This document shows positions 1 to 12,518 of a DNA stretch of 64,000 nt, in pieces. The stretch is from positions 124,001-188,000 of the forward strand of contig JACKQL020000007.1 of NCBI GenBank assembly GCA_018296165.2, given 5' to 3'. A program made the position numbers and the translations under genes. The notes under the pieces were generated by a model. The model was not told where the DNA came from, did no database searches, and worked only from the letters and a program-made list of their open reading frames with translations. The stretch's first letter is position 1, and every line of letters starts with the position of its first letter. This stretch comes from Termitomyces sp. T153 (taxonomy: Eukaryota > Basidiomycota > Agaricomycetes > Agaricales > Lyophyllaceae).

Positions 1-699
1 CCTTCCCATACCTTCTCCACCAGCTCTGCTTCCCCACAAAGACCAAACCTAGCATCACCAAGGCTTCACCCAGACCCCGGCGACAATTTGGTCCATTGCT
101 TGACAACTTCTCCAACACCACACAACAGATCATCCGACTTTCACCCACAACCCTCCTCAAGAAAAGACCACCCTCCAAGCTAGCCCTGCCATTGATTGGA
201 ATCAAGCTCAACCCAGCAGCCCCACCCACAATAACACAAGATTCCAAGACCAATGCTACGCCCCAAATTATAGAACTCACTTCTGAGATCAGTTAGGACC
301 CTCTGGCCGACTCAGCCATCACTTCCACCCAACAAATAAAAGGAGCCCAACGCCTTGGACCCAACCCCAACAACCCCGGAATGAGACCAAGGAATCCCCA
401 AGCTTCTAGGCAATCAAGGAAGGAAGAGATATGCACCTCCGCCCCAACCCTTGAAGCACAACCCCAAAATTAACAGGGAGAACCACAGCACCCCGACTCT
501 CAATAAGGAACAACTCTGGAGTCCCGTCCACTACTTCAACATCCCCCCATTCAATCCGGAACCTCCAACATCAAAGATTCTTGATGCCAACCCTCCCCAC
601 ACACCACCATCAGACATGGACCCCACCATCAGACTATGCCACCTCCCACAACAAGAACCCCCAGCATAGGAGTCGCCTTACCAGAACAAACTATAGGAA

Positions 700-3515
700 A
701 GATGGTCCTATATGAAGTAGTTTTCCAGGGTACTCTAAATTTGCTGACATGTTCATATCAGGGAGGGAGAAGCCCCGCCATCATCCCAGAGACCGTTGAT
801 CAACCCACTCAAACATTCTGATGACCCAAAGAGCATATGCTCCGACATCCTTGGAGGACTTCCCCACCAGGATTGACAACCCAAATAACCCTGCACTGAC
901 TCAAAGCTGCCCCAATCCACCCCTCTGACCCACTCCAGACCCTAGCAACACAACTCCAGGGCCTCCACTTTGACTCCAACATCCAACCAAGGGGACCTAC
1001 GATGCCAGCTCAACAATGAGGCCCCTGTAGCTCCTACCCTACAAGCATAAATCACCGACCACCAGCTCTGTACACCCCCGCCCCTACGCTAGAAGATGTC
1101 TATCAAGCAGGGACCACACCAACAGAGTACCCAGAAACAAACCCCATGCAAAGTAATCTCTCCAGAGTACTCTAAAGTTGCTGATGCCTTCTCCAAGAAG
1201 CGAGCAGTGCTTCTCCCCATTGCCACCCACCCCAAATCGACATCTAAAAACTGGCAAAGGACATCACATGCCACAATCCTGCCCTTGGAGTCCCAGCCCT
1301 GCCACCATCCCACTCCCCTCCCCCAATGTAAAACACTCTCCAAGAAGAGAATAAACTCTAGGACCCTCAAAGTAGCTCCCCCCCAAAATTCACAACACCT
1401 CCAGTGAATCCAACCACACCCAACAGAGACCAACCCCAAAGCCAAGAATAATGAAGTGGCCCCACTGACTCCACCCCAACAATCAAGGGACCAATGATGC
1501 CCTCCAAAGAAGCGACCAACCCCCACCCACATTCACAACAACCTCCGGACCACTCCAGAGCACGAATGAAGAATTGCCCCGACCCTGCCATGACTCTTGG
1601 GGGGTCCAAACCAATGCTCCCCCATGACTGACTTCCCTGCTGCCCTCCAACAATCGTGAACGACCATCTCCCCCCAATGCAGCAAATATTTCGCATAGAG
1701 AGACAATGGCCAGACTCACCCAAAACTTTGGAAGGCAGCTAGACCTGCTCCCCCCATCCAAGCTTGGCTCCAGGAGCCACCGCCACTCTTATACAACAAC
1801 TCCGCTGCTCAGTGAGGAAAATTCCCACTCCAGAGCTCCCCCTCTGATTCATGACACAACCCCGCCAACAAGTTAAGACCCAATCCCAACCCCTGTATCA
1901 ACTCCGGATCCCTGGTACTTGCACTTGGAACAGCGGACTGACAAAATGTGCCTCAGACCCCTTCCTCCACCCCACACCACCCCCAAAGCCAACACAACCA
2001 ACAAACCCCCCACCGAGTGACCCTTGTGTTGACTCTGGACTGCTAACTTTTTCCCTGATGAAAGAAACACCTATCTTCAGAAGGAACAACCCACAGAACA
2101 AGCCCCCGAAGCATCTCTGCTGGGGCAAGCCATTCCCCAACCAACCCCCATGCTGCCCCTGCCCAAAGAAGCATCACTCTTATACAACAACTCTGCTGCT
2201 CAGTGAGGAAAACCCCCACTCCAGAGCTCCCCCTCTGATTTATGACACAACCCCGCCAACAAGTTAAGACCCAATCCCAACCCCTGTATCAACTCCGGAT
2301 CCCTGGTACTTGCGCTTGGAACAGCGGACTGACAAAATGTGCCTCAGACCCCTTCCTCCACCCCACACCACCCCCAAAGCCAACACAACCAACAAACCCC
2401 CCACCAAGTGACCCTTGTGTTGACTCTGGACTGCTAACTTTTTCCCTGATGAAAGAAACACCTACCTCCAGAAGGAACAACCCACAGAACAAGCCCCCGA
2501 AGCATCTCCGCTGGGGCAAGCCATTCCCCAACCAACCCCCATGCTGCCCCTGCCTAAAGAAGCATCCACCAATACAACCCCAACAGCCCTCCAAACTCTA
2601 GGGAGTGTCAGAAATATGTAAGACCCCTCTGTCCATCTCTGGACTTACCCTTGGCCAGGAAAGCAATGTCACATAGATGACCTAGAACCCACAAACCTTG
2701 ACTCTGGACTGGAAGGAACTTGTTGGGACTGATCACCCCAAACCCCACCCCCTCATCATTGACACTCCGGAGCACACCAAAGCACCACCTAAGCACGCCT
2801 GCCCATAAGACACAATACTCTGGAGCATGACTTCGACCCAAACCAACACTCTGGAGCACAGCAAAGCCCCAATCCTGAGTGCCCTTCACCAAATACAATA
2901 CTCCAGAGCTCAACAAAACCCCACCATGCACAACCCCACCCAAACATAAACCTCTGAGCACCCCCAACCAAGGAATCACAACCCTCACCCTAAGGGAGTA
3001 CCTCCACCTCTACGCTGACCAAACCCACAGCATAGATGGCATGGAAAACAGCCCCCTGCCAACTTACTACAGAGACCACCCTACCCTGGGGGCTCCGCCA
3101 CAAAGCTGCCAGGAACTCCCTCCTCTGACCAATTATGCCCCAAGGACGAACCTCACCCTGCCACCCCCATCATTGTTAAAAAGGACCTCCGCCACCCCGC
3201 CACCCACGTTGGCATAAAGGCTGGACTGCTGGAAGACCTCTGCCCCTCTTGCCAGCTGCACCAACAAAAGACCAAAGCCCCAACCACCCCAAACACACGT
3301 CGAAGACTTGGAGATCCACCCCCTTGAACCAGCACAACACACATCTCTGCTGCAGACTGAAGAACACCCCTACACCCTGGGTCCGAGACCCCAAGAATCA
3401 AACCCAGCAATGCCACCCAAAAACACCACGGAACTTTGCAGGAAGACTCCCAACACCCCTGCTGAGCCTTGGGAACTCTTCCTACAGTGCTCCACCCCAT
3501 CCTGACAACCCCAGA
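700..3515 (+). pseudogene. Element A pol remnant
   Basis: This stretch occupies the place of RT-RNaseH-integrase-chromodomain pol. The anchor at about 735 reads like the EYHEFADVFS segment of element C. The anchor at about 3515-3620 matches C just after the chromodomain stop. The distance between anchors (2.8 kb) is close to that in C (2.9 kb). In between, all frames are broken and I could not recognise catalytic motifs reliably. A tandem duplication (1784-2565) lies inside it. Confidence 0.55.
1784..2565 (+). repeat. 391-bp direct tandem duplication inside element A
   Basis: Two near-identical units, about 1784-2174 and 2175-2565, have an offset of exactly 391 bp. Both start with cactcttatacaacaact and run to aagaagcatc. 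They differ mostly by transitions. The related stretch in element D (about 62750-63180, reverse strand) is single-copy, so the duplication is private to A. Because 391 is not a multiple of 3, it also shifts frame. Confidence 0.9.
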
Positions 3516-3729
3516 ACTAGCCAACACAGACAGCATTAGTGGGCTTAACCCCCACCTCTGGATCCACTAGGGATTCAACTCCCACCAGCACCCCTGCGCA
3601 TTTCACTTACCTCACCCTCACACAAATTAAAGTCTCACTTCACACATCCAGGAACAATGAAGATGCATTGAAAGTACAAAAAAAATATAATACAAGGTGG
3701 AATGGGGCAGCAAACTTGAAGATGACAAG

Positions 3730-5342
3730 AAGCAGGGCCCAACTGCCCCCTCACTCTTCCCCCGGAACCCCCACCACCCCCACCCCCAAATCAATCTCCA
3801 TCTGGGCCCGCACCACTGCCAAGACCTCCACCAACCCTGGCAAAGCCTCCCCCGCATCTGCCACCACTTTCCACCATGACCCCAGGGCCACTGTGTTACA
3901 CCACCAATGCCCCGCCAGCAACCTCCCTACCCTTGCCATCCCCTGCTGCAACTCCAGAGGCTGACCCATGGACATCTGTGCCAACTCATCTTAGATCGAC
4001 ACAAATGCTGCAGAGGCACCGTCCAAGAGAACCCAGTGCTCCTGCACTCAGCCTGACCCCAAAAACAACCCATTTTAGTAATAGATGGAGAATTGGGAAA
4101 GACACTTACAAAGGATCCCTGCATGCCCTGAAGCAGCCTCATTGGCCAGCCAATCCTTCCTCTGCCTCGCTGCCTCCAACTCCGCCCACAGTGAATCACC
4201 CTCTAGTGCCATTCCCTGTTCCTCCATGAGCCACACCTCTCACTGCGTTAGATGCTCCCACAAGCTCCATACCTCTGGCACTTGCTCTGTCACCACTTGC
4301 ACTGAGGTGTTCCATGCCTGCTCCAACACCTCCTTCTCCACCCGTGCCACATCTCAATCCTCCCTTGCCCATCAAAGCTCCCCCTCCCATGCCATCAACA
4401 CTGCCATTAGAACCTCCACCTGCTTGCAAAGAAAGACCTCCATGATCGAAGGTGGGGGCTCCAGAGAACTTGACCCCGTCCCAAGGGCGCACCCAGGGTA
4501 GGAGAGTAAATGTGAGACCCCAGAGGCCCCACCATCGGCTCATGCCCCTGCGGCCTCTTGCTAGGCCCTGCCCCCGACAGTGGGGAAGCTCTCTGCTTCC
4601 CACAGTCTGCCGCTAAGGATGCCCCCTCCCTCCACCCACCCCATAGAGGCCCCACCTGCTCTGCAGACTGCCCTGCACTCCCCTCTCCTGACACCTGGGT
4701 CTTCTGTGCCTTGCCCAGCTGACCCCACACCCAGTCCTCATTCCAACCCTGCTCTGCAGCAACGCATGCCACTTGCCACTCCAATGAAATTGAGCACTTC
4801 TTATAGCTCGCATGACACAGAAGGCAAACAGAAGTGTTATGTCATGAGCCCACAGAGGGCACATCAAAAATGCAGGCCTCACTCTGCCATGCACAGAGAA
4901 CACACTAAAAACAACGGATCAGCACACGCAACAAAAGAGAACTCAAAGACTCACTGGGGCCTTGTTTTGACACCATTCTAGCATTGGGGGGCCCTGAGCT
5001 CACACCAACACCCTTGCAAACTCCTCCACCATAACCTCCACCTGAGGGATTCACTGCAACAGTGGGACCCCTTCCATGTCCCTCGCCACCAATCAGAGCA
5101 CCACAGGACAGAATTTGGCCTGCCTAGGACCCCCCGAGGAACCCACCACCACCGCGGACAACTCTGCAAAACTCTGTCAGCCACCCCGAGAAAACAAGTC
5201 AATACTGCTCACAACTCCGGTACATGGCACCAGCTCGATGCTGATGCTCAAACTCCTCCCCCTCACTGTTGTACACAATCACCTCATCTGCGTCTGAAAA
5301 CAACGGGGCAGAGGAAGCGGCTGAGTAACTGGAAGAGGACAT
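3730..5342 (-). pseudogene. Antisense accessory gene of element A (decayed)
   Basis: On the strand opposite to pol, an ATG at 5342 opens a frame beginning MSSSSYSAA and containing DADEVIVYNSEGEEFE, a stretch shared with elements B and D. Downstream segments near 4784-4407 match the C accessory protein (VAxEQGW, PSKRPxG, YSPTxGAP). The C-terminal segment (near 3984-3751) carries the shared WWxVxADAGEALPG and AQMEIDLG motifs. The cysteine cluster region (about 4940-4830) is recognisable but broken by stops and lost cysteines. The gene is not functional as read. Confidence 0.7.
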
Positions 5343-5558
5343 GACAAAAGATTTGGGAAGCCCCAGGGTATGTCCAAGGCTTTTTAACTGATTGGGAAGA
5401 ACTCCCTGATGAAGCGGCGGCCACGCTTCAACTTCACCTCCCACACTGCCATCACTCGCTGCAGATTGATCAATATTACTTGGCTTTGACTCCCATGCCC
5501 CCACTGATCCCTGACCTGCTCCCCGTGTCTCAAGGGTCTTGATGCTGAAGGGGGGTGA

Positions 5559-6683
5559 TGTCATGACCCATTCCCTGGACCCCCATACATCGCCCAACAA
5601 ACCCCTGTCCCCACAGAACCTCCCCCAACGCTCTGTCAAACTTCCCCAGTACTCTGCACCTACTCCAGCTAACTCCAACGCATTCTCAGCTAACTCTGAC
5701 GGCCCCCTGGCCAACCTTCCCTGCAGCCACTGGCACTTCCCCTGGATCTCCTGAGCCCCTGGGACCACTCCCCTGCTGTGCCTGACCCCATTACACATCA
5801 TCGACTCGACACCCTGGCTCCTCCGACTTACCTTGGAGTATCACGACAACCTCAGAACAGACCACGTCAACAATTGATCCCATCAACATATCAATGCGGC
5901 CCACCCTCTAATTGTAACCAACACCCATCAACTCCATCAAGCTCCACCAAGCCCCGCCACCACAGCCGACATTCCCAGAGCTCTCCAGTAGTCAGTATAT
6001 AAGACATAGAGTAGCTCTTCATACTCTAATCTTGAGATTACCTGCCTTACCTGATGTGTTTCTAATTGTTTCTTCTCATGTTTTGTGTTCTGTGTCTCAT
6101 TTTCCTTATTCTCAGTCTCCCGGTCTTATCTCATCTCTATTCCATTATCATTTTGTTATTGTTCCATGTCTCCACCTGAATCTATTCTCATTCTCATCTT
6201 GTCTCCATCTCATTTCATTTGACCCTGTCTCATCTTGTTTGATTCTGTCTATTGTGTTCAAGTCCTCTCAACCATAATGCCCTCACGAATTCCATGATTA
6301 TGATTACAAACCTCTGACACTCTTTCACCAACTCTGGACCTCACTACATGCTCGGCTCCAAACCCTATCAATCCCTGTTGATCCCCATCAGAACTCTGGC
6401 TCTGCTCCTGTCATTTGCATAGCCTCCACCTCCTCTGCACCCACAATACTCACATACAGACTTATGCCTGAACCCTGCCAAGCCTGTCCCCCTTCCCTGC
6501 AACTCATCCTCTACTCCTCTGGACCTCCCTGGACTTGCTCGGATCAATTCCCACTAACTATCCTCACAAGTCCCCAGTGTTTGGAACACCTCCGAGTGCC
6601 CAGTTGTCAGTGCAGGGAATCACATCTGCCTAGTAAGGACTCACCCAGTGTAGCTGAGCCCCCATGGTCAGCAGAACCTGACA
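5559..6683 (+). repeat. LTR of element A (3' LTR)
   Basis: It starts TGTCATGACCC and ends GAACCTGACA. A purine tract (gaaggggggtga) lies directly upstream. A TATA box (tatataag, about 5995-6002) is followed about 30 nt later by aatcttgagatt, a mutated version of the AGTCTTGATATT start box found intact in the LTRs of B, C and D. Confidence 0.9.
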
Positions 6684-7711
6684 ATTTGGGTCTCTGATGC
6701 TTTGGCTCCCACTGCTGTGTGTTTGCCTGGTTGCGCCTGGAATTGGGCTGCATGTCCATATTATGCTTAGTGTGGTGAGGTTACTATAGGTGAATTATGC
6801 ATGTTAGTATGTAGATGTGTTATCAAAAAGGAAAAAGTGAAATGCCATCCTCCATCCATCTTTCCCTTCATTGCCAGACTTTCTCATGCTTTGTCACAGC
6901 CCAAAATACATCCCCCATTCCTTCCGTTCCTCCCCCATGCAGGATGCCATTATTCGAACTACAATCTAGAAAGGCAGTTGGGCCTTGTGAACAAATTTGT
7001 GAACACGATAATTGAATGGCCCCTAATAGGAACGCATAATAACAAAAATCATGTGTTCCTCTGCGCTCCTGCTGGCCAGACAGTGAGCTGGGAAGTACAA
7101 CCGGTAATTATTGTCCTAGTGCAGTGGTAAAAGGATCTAGCAGAGTTCAACTGATAAGTCACGGAACTCAAACCTCTTGGTCTGAACTCAGGTAGATGCA
7201 TCAATGATAGGTGAGGACGCATGAGTTGAGTTAGTTCAACTTTAGGGCAAAACAACAGCCTGAACTAACAGAGAATGAGCCGTTTTACAGAACGCAATTT
7301 TCTACGAGACCCAGAGCTGTGCTGGCGCGTCGTATGGCGGTCTGCATCCCATCCAGCGTGAATGTACAGAGTGCATGCAGATGCGGTTAAGCCTTGGCAC
7401 ATGGGTGCGTGACAAATCGGATAATCATCACGATTATGACTGTGACCCTCACAATCATCTCTCGGTTACTACATATGCTAGCGAAAAACACCCCCCCCCT
7501 TGCAGCTAACGAAAACTGACACCAGTCAGACCTAATTTTATGTTAGAATTCTAACATCGCTCAACACAGGCTCGATTGTTATTAGGGGAAGCGTGGGGTT
7601 CCGAACATGCAATGGGTGGATGGCGTGACACGGAAAATGCCGAGAAATGACGTTTTAGGTGACCTCGCTGCGCGTTGTTGGTTCCGGTTGTGGGTTCCTT
7701 GACTCCCAACC
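6684..7711. other. Intergenic region between element A and the aspartic protease gene
   Basis: About 1 kb with no gene I can support. Short ORFs on both strands lack homology I recognise. It contains a run of C (about 7491-7500) and should include the protease promoter. The 5 bp after the LTR (atttg) may be half of the target duplication of element A, but its partner is outside the window. Confidence 0.6.
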
Positions 7712-9237
<1,526 letters not shown>

Positions 9238-9414
9238 TGATACGGATAAGACCTGTATAGACGACCTACTGTTGTTCTCAGCTAACCCTTCTGGGTGCTT
9301 TGTAGGATAGTACACTTTGTTGTTGTAATGTTTTCTGCATATACAGATTGATACAGATTGCGTGTGACATATGCATGTATACGCACATACAATTGATTCG
9401 ATTCGGACATCAAT

Positions 9415-9545
9415 TGCATTTGCGGGGAGAGGTGTGGAGAGTGAGGAGAAGAAGGGGTTCAAGAGTGGAAGTAAGACGACGAAGATGATAGTGAAGAATG
9501 TGCCGTTTGAGGCGACGAAGAAGGATATTCAGGCTTTGTTTGGGT
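9415..9545 (+). pseudogene. Fragment of an MRD1-like RNA-binding protein (one RRM start)
   Basis: The frame reads FAGRGVESEEKKGF, then TTKMIVKNVPFEATKKDIQA, then LFG, and runs straight into a GT-rich donor-like sequence. This is the linker plus the first strand/helix of the last RRM of multiple-RNA-binding-domain protein MRD1 (RBM19 in animals), a nucleolar rRNA-processing factor. No rest of the gene is nearby: the flanks are the protease 3' end and the WD40 gene. It therefore looks like a displaced exon piece. Family assignment is from memory of the motif. Confidence 0.7.
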
Positions 9546-9633
9546 GTGTTTTTTTTTGTTCGGATCGGATTTAGCTCAGGACGTCATTCGCTTTGCGCAG
9601 CCGCATTCCGATTGTAATCGTTATTTATCAAAA

Positions 9634-11768
9634 ATGTCGAACGGTTGCTCTCTGCAGTTCCAATATAACAAGTGCTTGTCATCTTCCTTACGAGTGGAAA
9701 AACTGAGGCGGCTTCAATTGTCTCAGGCTCTGCAGCATACCCTTGACCGAGTCAGTGTTCTAGGAGACCAGGATTCGCATGGGCATACGGGGTAGGCAAG
9801 GGAACGCAATATTGAACTCTTGACACTCATCTTCATCAGGTGTGTCAATGCCTTGAGCTGGGCGCGCAATGGAGAACTGTTGCTTAGTGGGGGAGATGAT
9901 ACAACTGTGCGGATATGGGGCATCGACCCCGCCGACACATCTAAGGATTACCCTTTCGTGTGTCGGTCAGTCATCCATACAGGTCATACAGCCAACATCT
10001 TCAGCGCACAAATGCTCCCCTACTCATCGCGAATGTCGGTGCCCTTTGTTCGATTTCATGTCTAGCCCACTCATCTGCTATATTGGGACAGCGCCACCGT
10101 TGCAGGTGATCACCAAATTCGAGTCTTTGATATTGGCGAAGCCACTTTAACATCCGGTACGAACGGGAAAGAAACATCTTACAGTACCCGACAATCTCTT
10201 ATCCATAAGTTGAGATGTCACGATGACCGCGTGAAGAGAATTGTCACCGAACACAGTCCTGATCTCTTTCTAACTGTTGCAGAAGTTTGTTGGTTGTTAT
10301 GTTGAAAGTTTATTCTCTCTCATCCATAGTACACAGGATGGAACTGTACGCCAGCACGATCTAAGGACATCCCACGATTGCCGGCGCGAACCCTGTCCGA
10401 TCCCTCTCGTGAAAGTCAATCACGAGCTTTCTACGCTTTCGTTGTCTCCCCTTACTCCGCATCTCTTCGTAGTTGCGGGAGAATCGCCGTTTGTGTGTAT
10501 TTGCCTTACTTTGAGTCCTTAAATCTCATTACCGGCCTGTAGGGTTACCTTTTCGATCGACGGCACGTTGGTCGAAACCTTCGAACTGAATGGGGCATCT
10601 ATGCTTCGGATGATTCTTCATTGACTACTTGTGTTCGTCGTTTTGGCAGACCGAAAGCGCCTGCAGGCGAGACACGAAGACAGAGACGCAGGAGTGAACA
10701 TATCACAGGTGCTCGAATGTCAGCTTCGAATGGTCATGAGGTGAGACTTGGTTTGAGCCTTTGAGCACCAGTTGAATATGCGACGACAGGTGATCCTATG
10801 TCAGCGCCCGTTTATCTTCATCAGGCAATTGGACACTAAAACATCTGGATTACAGCATTCAGTAGTGATGGAGTATACTTGTATTCCACCTATGATGATC
10901 CAGAAGATGAAAGAACCTCTTCCTCACAATCATCACCTCTGTTACCTTCAAATACAAAACTTGAGCATAAAAGTAGCTTGGAAAAAGAGAAGACCCCTGG
11001 ACCAACGGACTATGGCGGTATGGATATCGATGCAGAGTCTTCATCTAGTCAGTTAAACACTGGGTCTGATCTTGCTGAGTGTAGTGGCAGCGAGGAAAGC
11101 CAGACGGACCCGATTGATCAAGAGGATGGTATGATCGATGATGATGACGACGACGAGGATAATTATCTCGGGTTCGAAGATCCCAGGCAAGACGCCGAGA
11201 GCAATTATCTTCCTAGTGTTTCTGTTGTGCTTCCCCGACAGCGGTATAGTGGAGCTCGTAACGTAGCAACCATCAAGGACGGTAAGTGAAATTCATCTAT
11301 TCATATACCAAGTCGATTGATTTTCTATATCCAGTCAATTTTCTCGGTCCCAATGATGAATTGGTCGCATCTGGTTCTGACGATGGCAACTTCTTCCTTT
11401 GGCACAAAGCGACAGGCGTCCTTCACGGAATTTACGAAGGCGATAGCAGCGTTGTTAACATGATTGAGGGGCACCCCTACCTGCCTCTTGTAGCCGTCAG
11501 TGGAATAGATCACACCGTCAAGGCAAGCACTTGTGCATTATTGCCGTACCAGAACACATGTGTCCTGACTCAAATCCATCAGCTCTTTGCTCCATCAAAC
11601 AACCCCCTAAGTCATTTCTCAAGAACAGAGAATGCGACAACCATCATGGAATCGAATGCCCGCCTTACCAGACCACAGTTATCTCGTTATGGGATCGCAA
11701 CGTTACTGGCCCAGGCGCGATTACAATTGGCGCTGGATGGGCCTAATGAAGAATGCCGGAATCAGTAA
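9634..11768 (+). CDS. DCAF6-like WD40 protein, putative CUL4-DDB1 substrate receptor
   Basis: Exons: 9634-9791, 9840-10034, 10092-10284, 10337-10492, 10543-10740, 10790-10799, 10856-11281, 11335-11522, 11583-11768 (569 aa). WD40 segments read GHTGCVNALSWARNGELLLS, GHTANIFSAQMLP, EDGTVRQHDLR, YLFDRRHVGR and then NFLGPNDELVASGSDDGNFF and EGHPYLPLVAVSGID. This order, with an acidic insert (about DDDDDDEDNY) before the last two repeats, matches animal DCAF6 and its fungal homologs, which recruit substrates to CUL4-DDB1 ubiquitin ligase. A 10-nt micro-exon (10790-10799) is required to keep frame (HEV-ILS-FSSDGVYLYS). The intron at 11523-11582 starts GC. The start ATG at 9634 is the first in frame; substrate unknown. 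Confidence 0.85.
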
Positions 11769-12518
11769 GACCTCGTGAGGGTAACTTTGGGTACATAAGA
11801 CTGCAACTGGAAAATTAGTTTTCAATTTTTCCTCGACGTTTCGGTTTGAAACATTAGTGACTGTAATACGGCCTAATTTCCGCAAATTTGATTGAATAAC
11901 TTTGCTACAACTTCAAGTCACTTTCACTCAGCCCATCACCAGCCAACTTACACCTTACATTTGTAAAATTTCTCTGGCTTTATACAGGGCCAGAAGTTGT
12001 CAAAGAATCTTAACGAGTCAGGAGCGCTGGCAGATGAGAGAGCCTGATACTCAATGTTGTGGGGCAAATTCATGAAGTTGGACATCAAAAGTTCCGCGCC
12101 TTGTATGACACACTTGACCTCGAACTAACCGGCAGCGGTGTCCTCATATTCCACCACCCGCATTGGCCTCAACCGCCAGATTTCTCGAAAGGTTTTCCTT
12201 TTCTGAGTTTCCTTGGTACTTTTGGAATCGTTCTAAGTCGTTATGTAAGTTTTCCATGTACCAATCAGTTTTGTTCAGAACAGTCCTGACCCCCTCTTCC
12301 TCACTCTTCTCTTCATCTAGAATTCACCTTCTCTGTTTCAAACTTTATCTGCTGTTGAGGTGTCGGATCTATTTGACTTGAGGCGTTGTTGTTGGCCCAA
12401 ACAATAGTACGTTTCTGACCGTCAGCAGGGTGAACCCTTGCAGTTTTTAACGGGCACGACACGTAACAACTGACGAGTCACCTTACCAACTCTTTTCACT
12501 TCAGACACCTTCTCGCAA
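11769..12518. other. Intergenic region, no supported gene
   Basis: About 750 bp between the WD40 gene and the CTD-kinase gene. A 76-codon plus-strand ORF (12059-12289) has a plausible composition (for example LYDTLDLELTGSGVLIFHHP), but I recognise no family and it has no clear partner exon. The rest is probably 3' UTR and promoter. Confidence 0.5.

Larger units (their letters stand above)
1..6683 (+). mobile_element. Element A: decayed Ty3/Gypsy chromovirus-type LTR element, 5' end outside window
   Basis: The right LTR (5559-6683) and about 5.5 kb of internal sequence are present. The internal part aligns by eye with element B (for example 1-110 with 40368-40480, and 705-790 with 40918-41000) and with the reverse complement of D. 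A stop-riddled pol frame starts near 735 with a segment like EYSxFADMF, matching the RT-upstream region of element C. Its 3' end at about 3515 is followed by a 100-bp block that matches C 48720-48830. CpG is scarce and CA/TG abundant, consistent with decay by deamination of methylated cytosine. No intact pol ORF remains. The 5' LTR and any target duplication lie outside the window. Confidence 0.85.

Noticed and set aside
1089..1761. Long minus-strand Trp/Gly-rich ORFs in element A
   Set aside because: They are shadows of the C-rich decayed pol strand; their composition follows base bias and similar ORFs appear wherever the strand is C-rich.
7120..7260. tRNA-like gttcaact / aactcaaacctc words upstream of the protease
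   Set aside because: No cloverleaf can be drawn with proper acceptor and anticodon stems.
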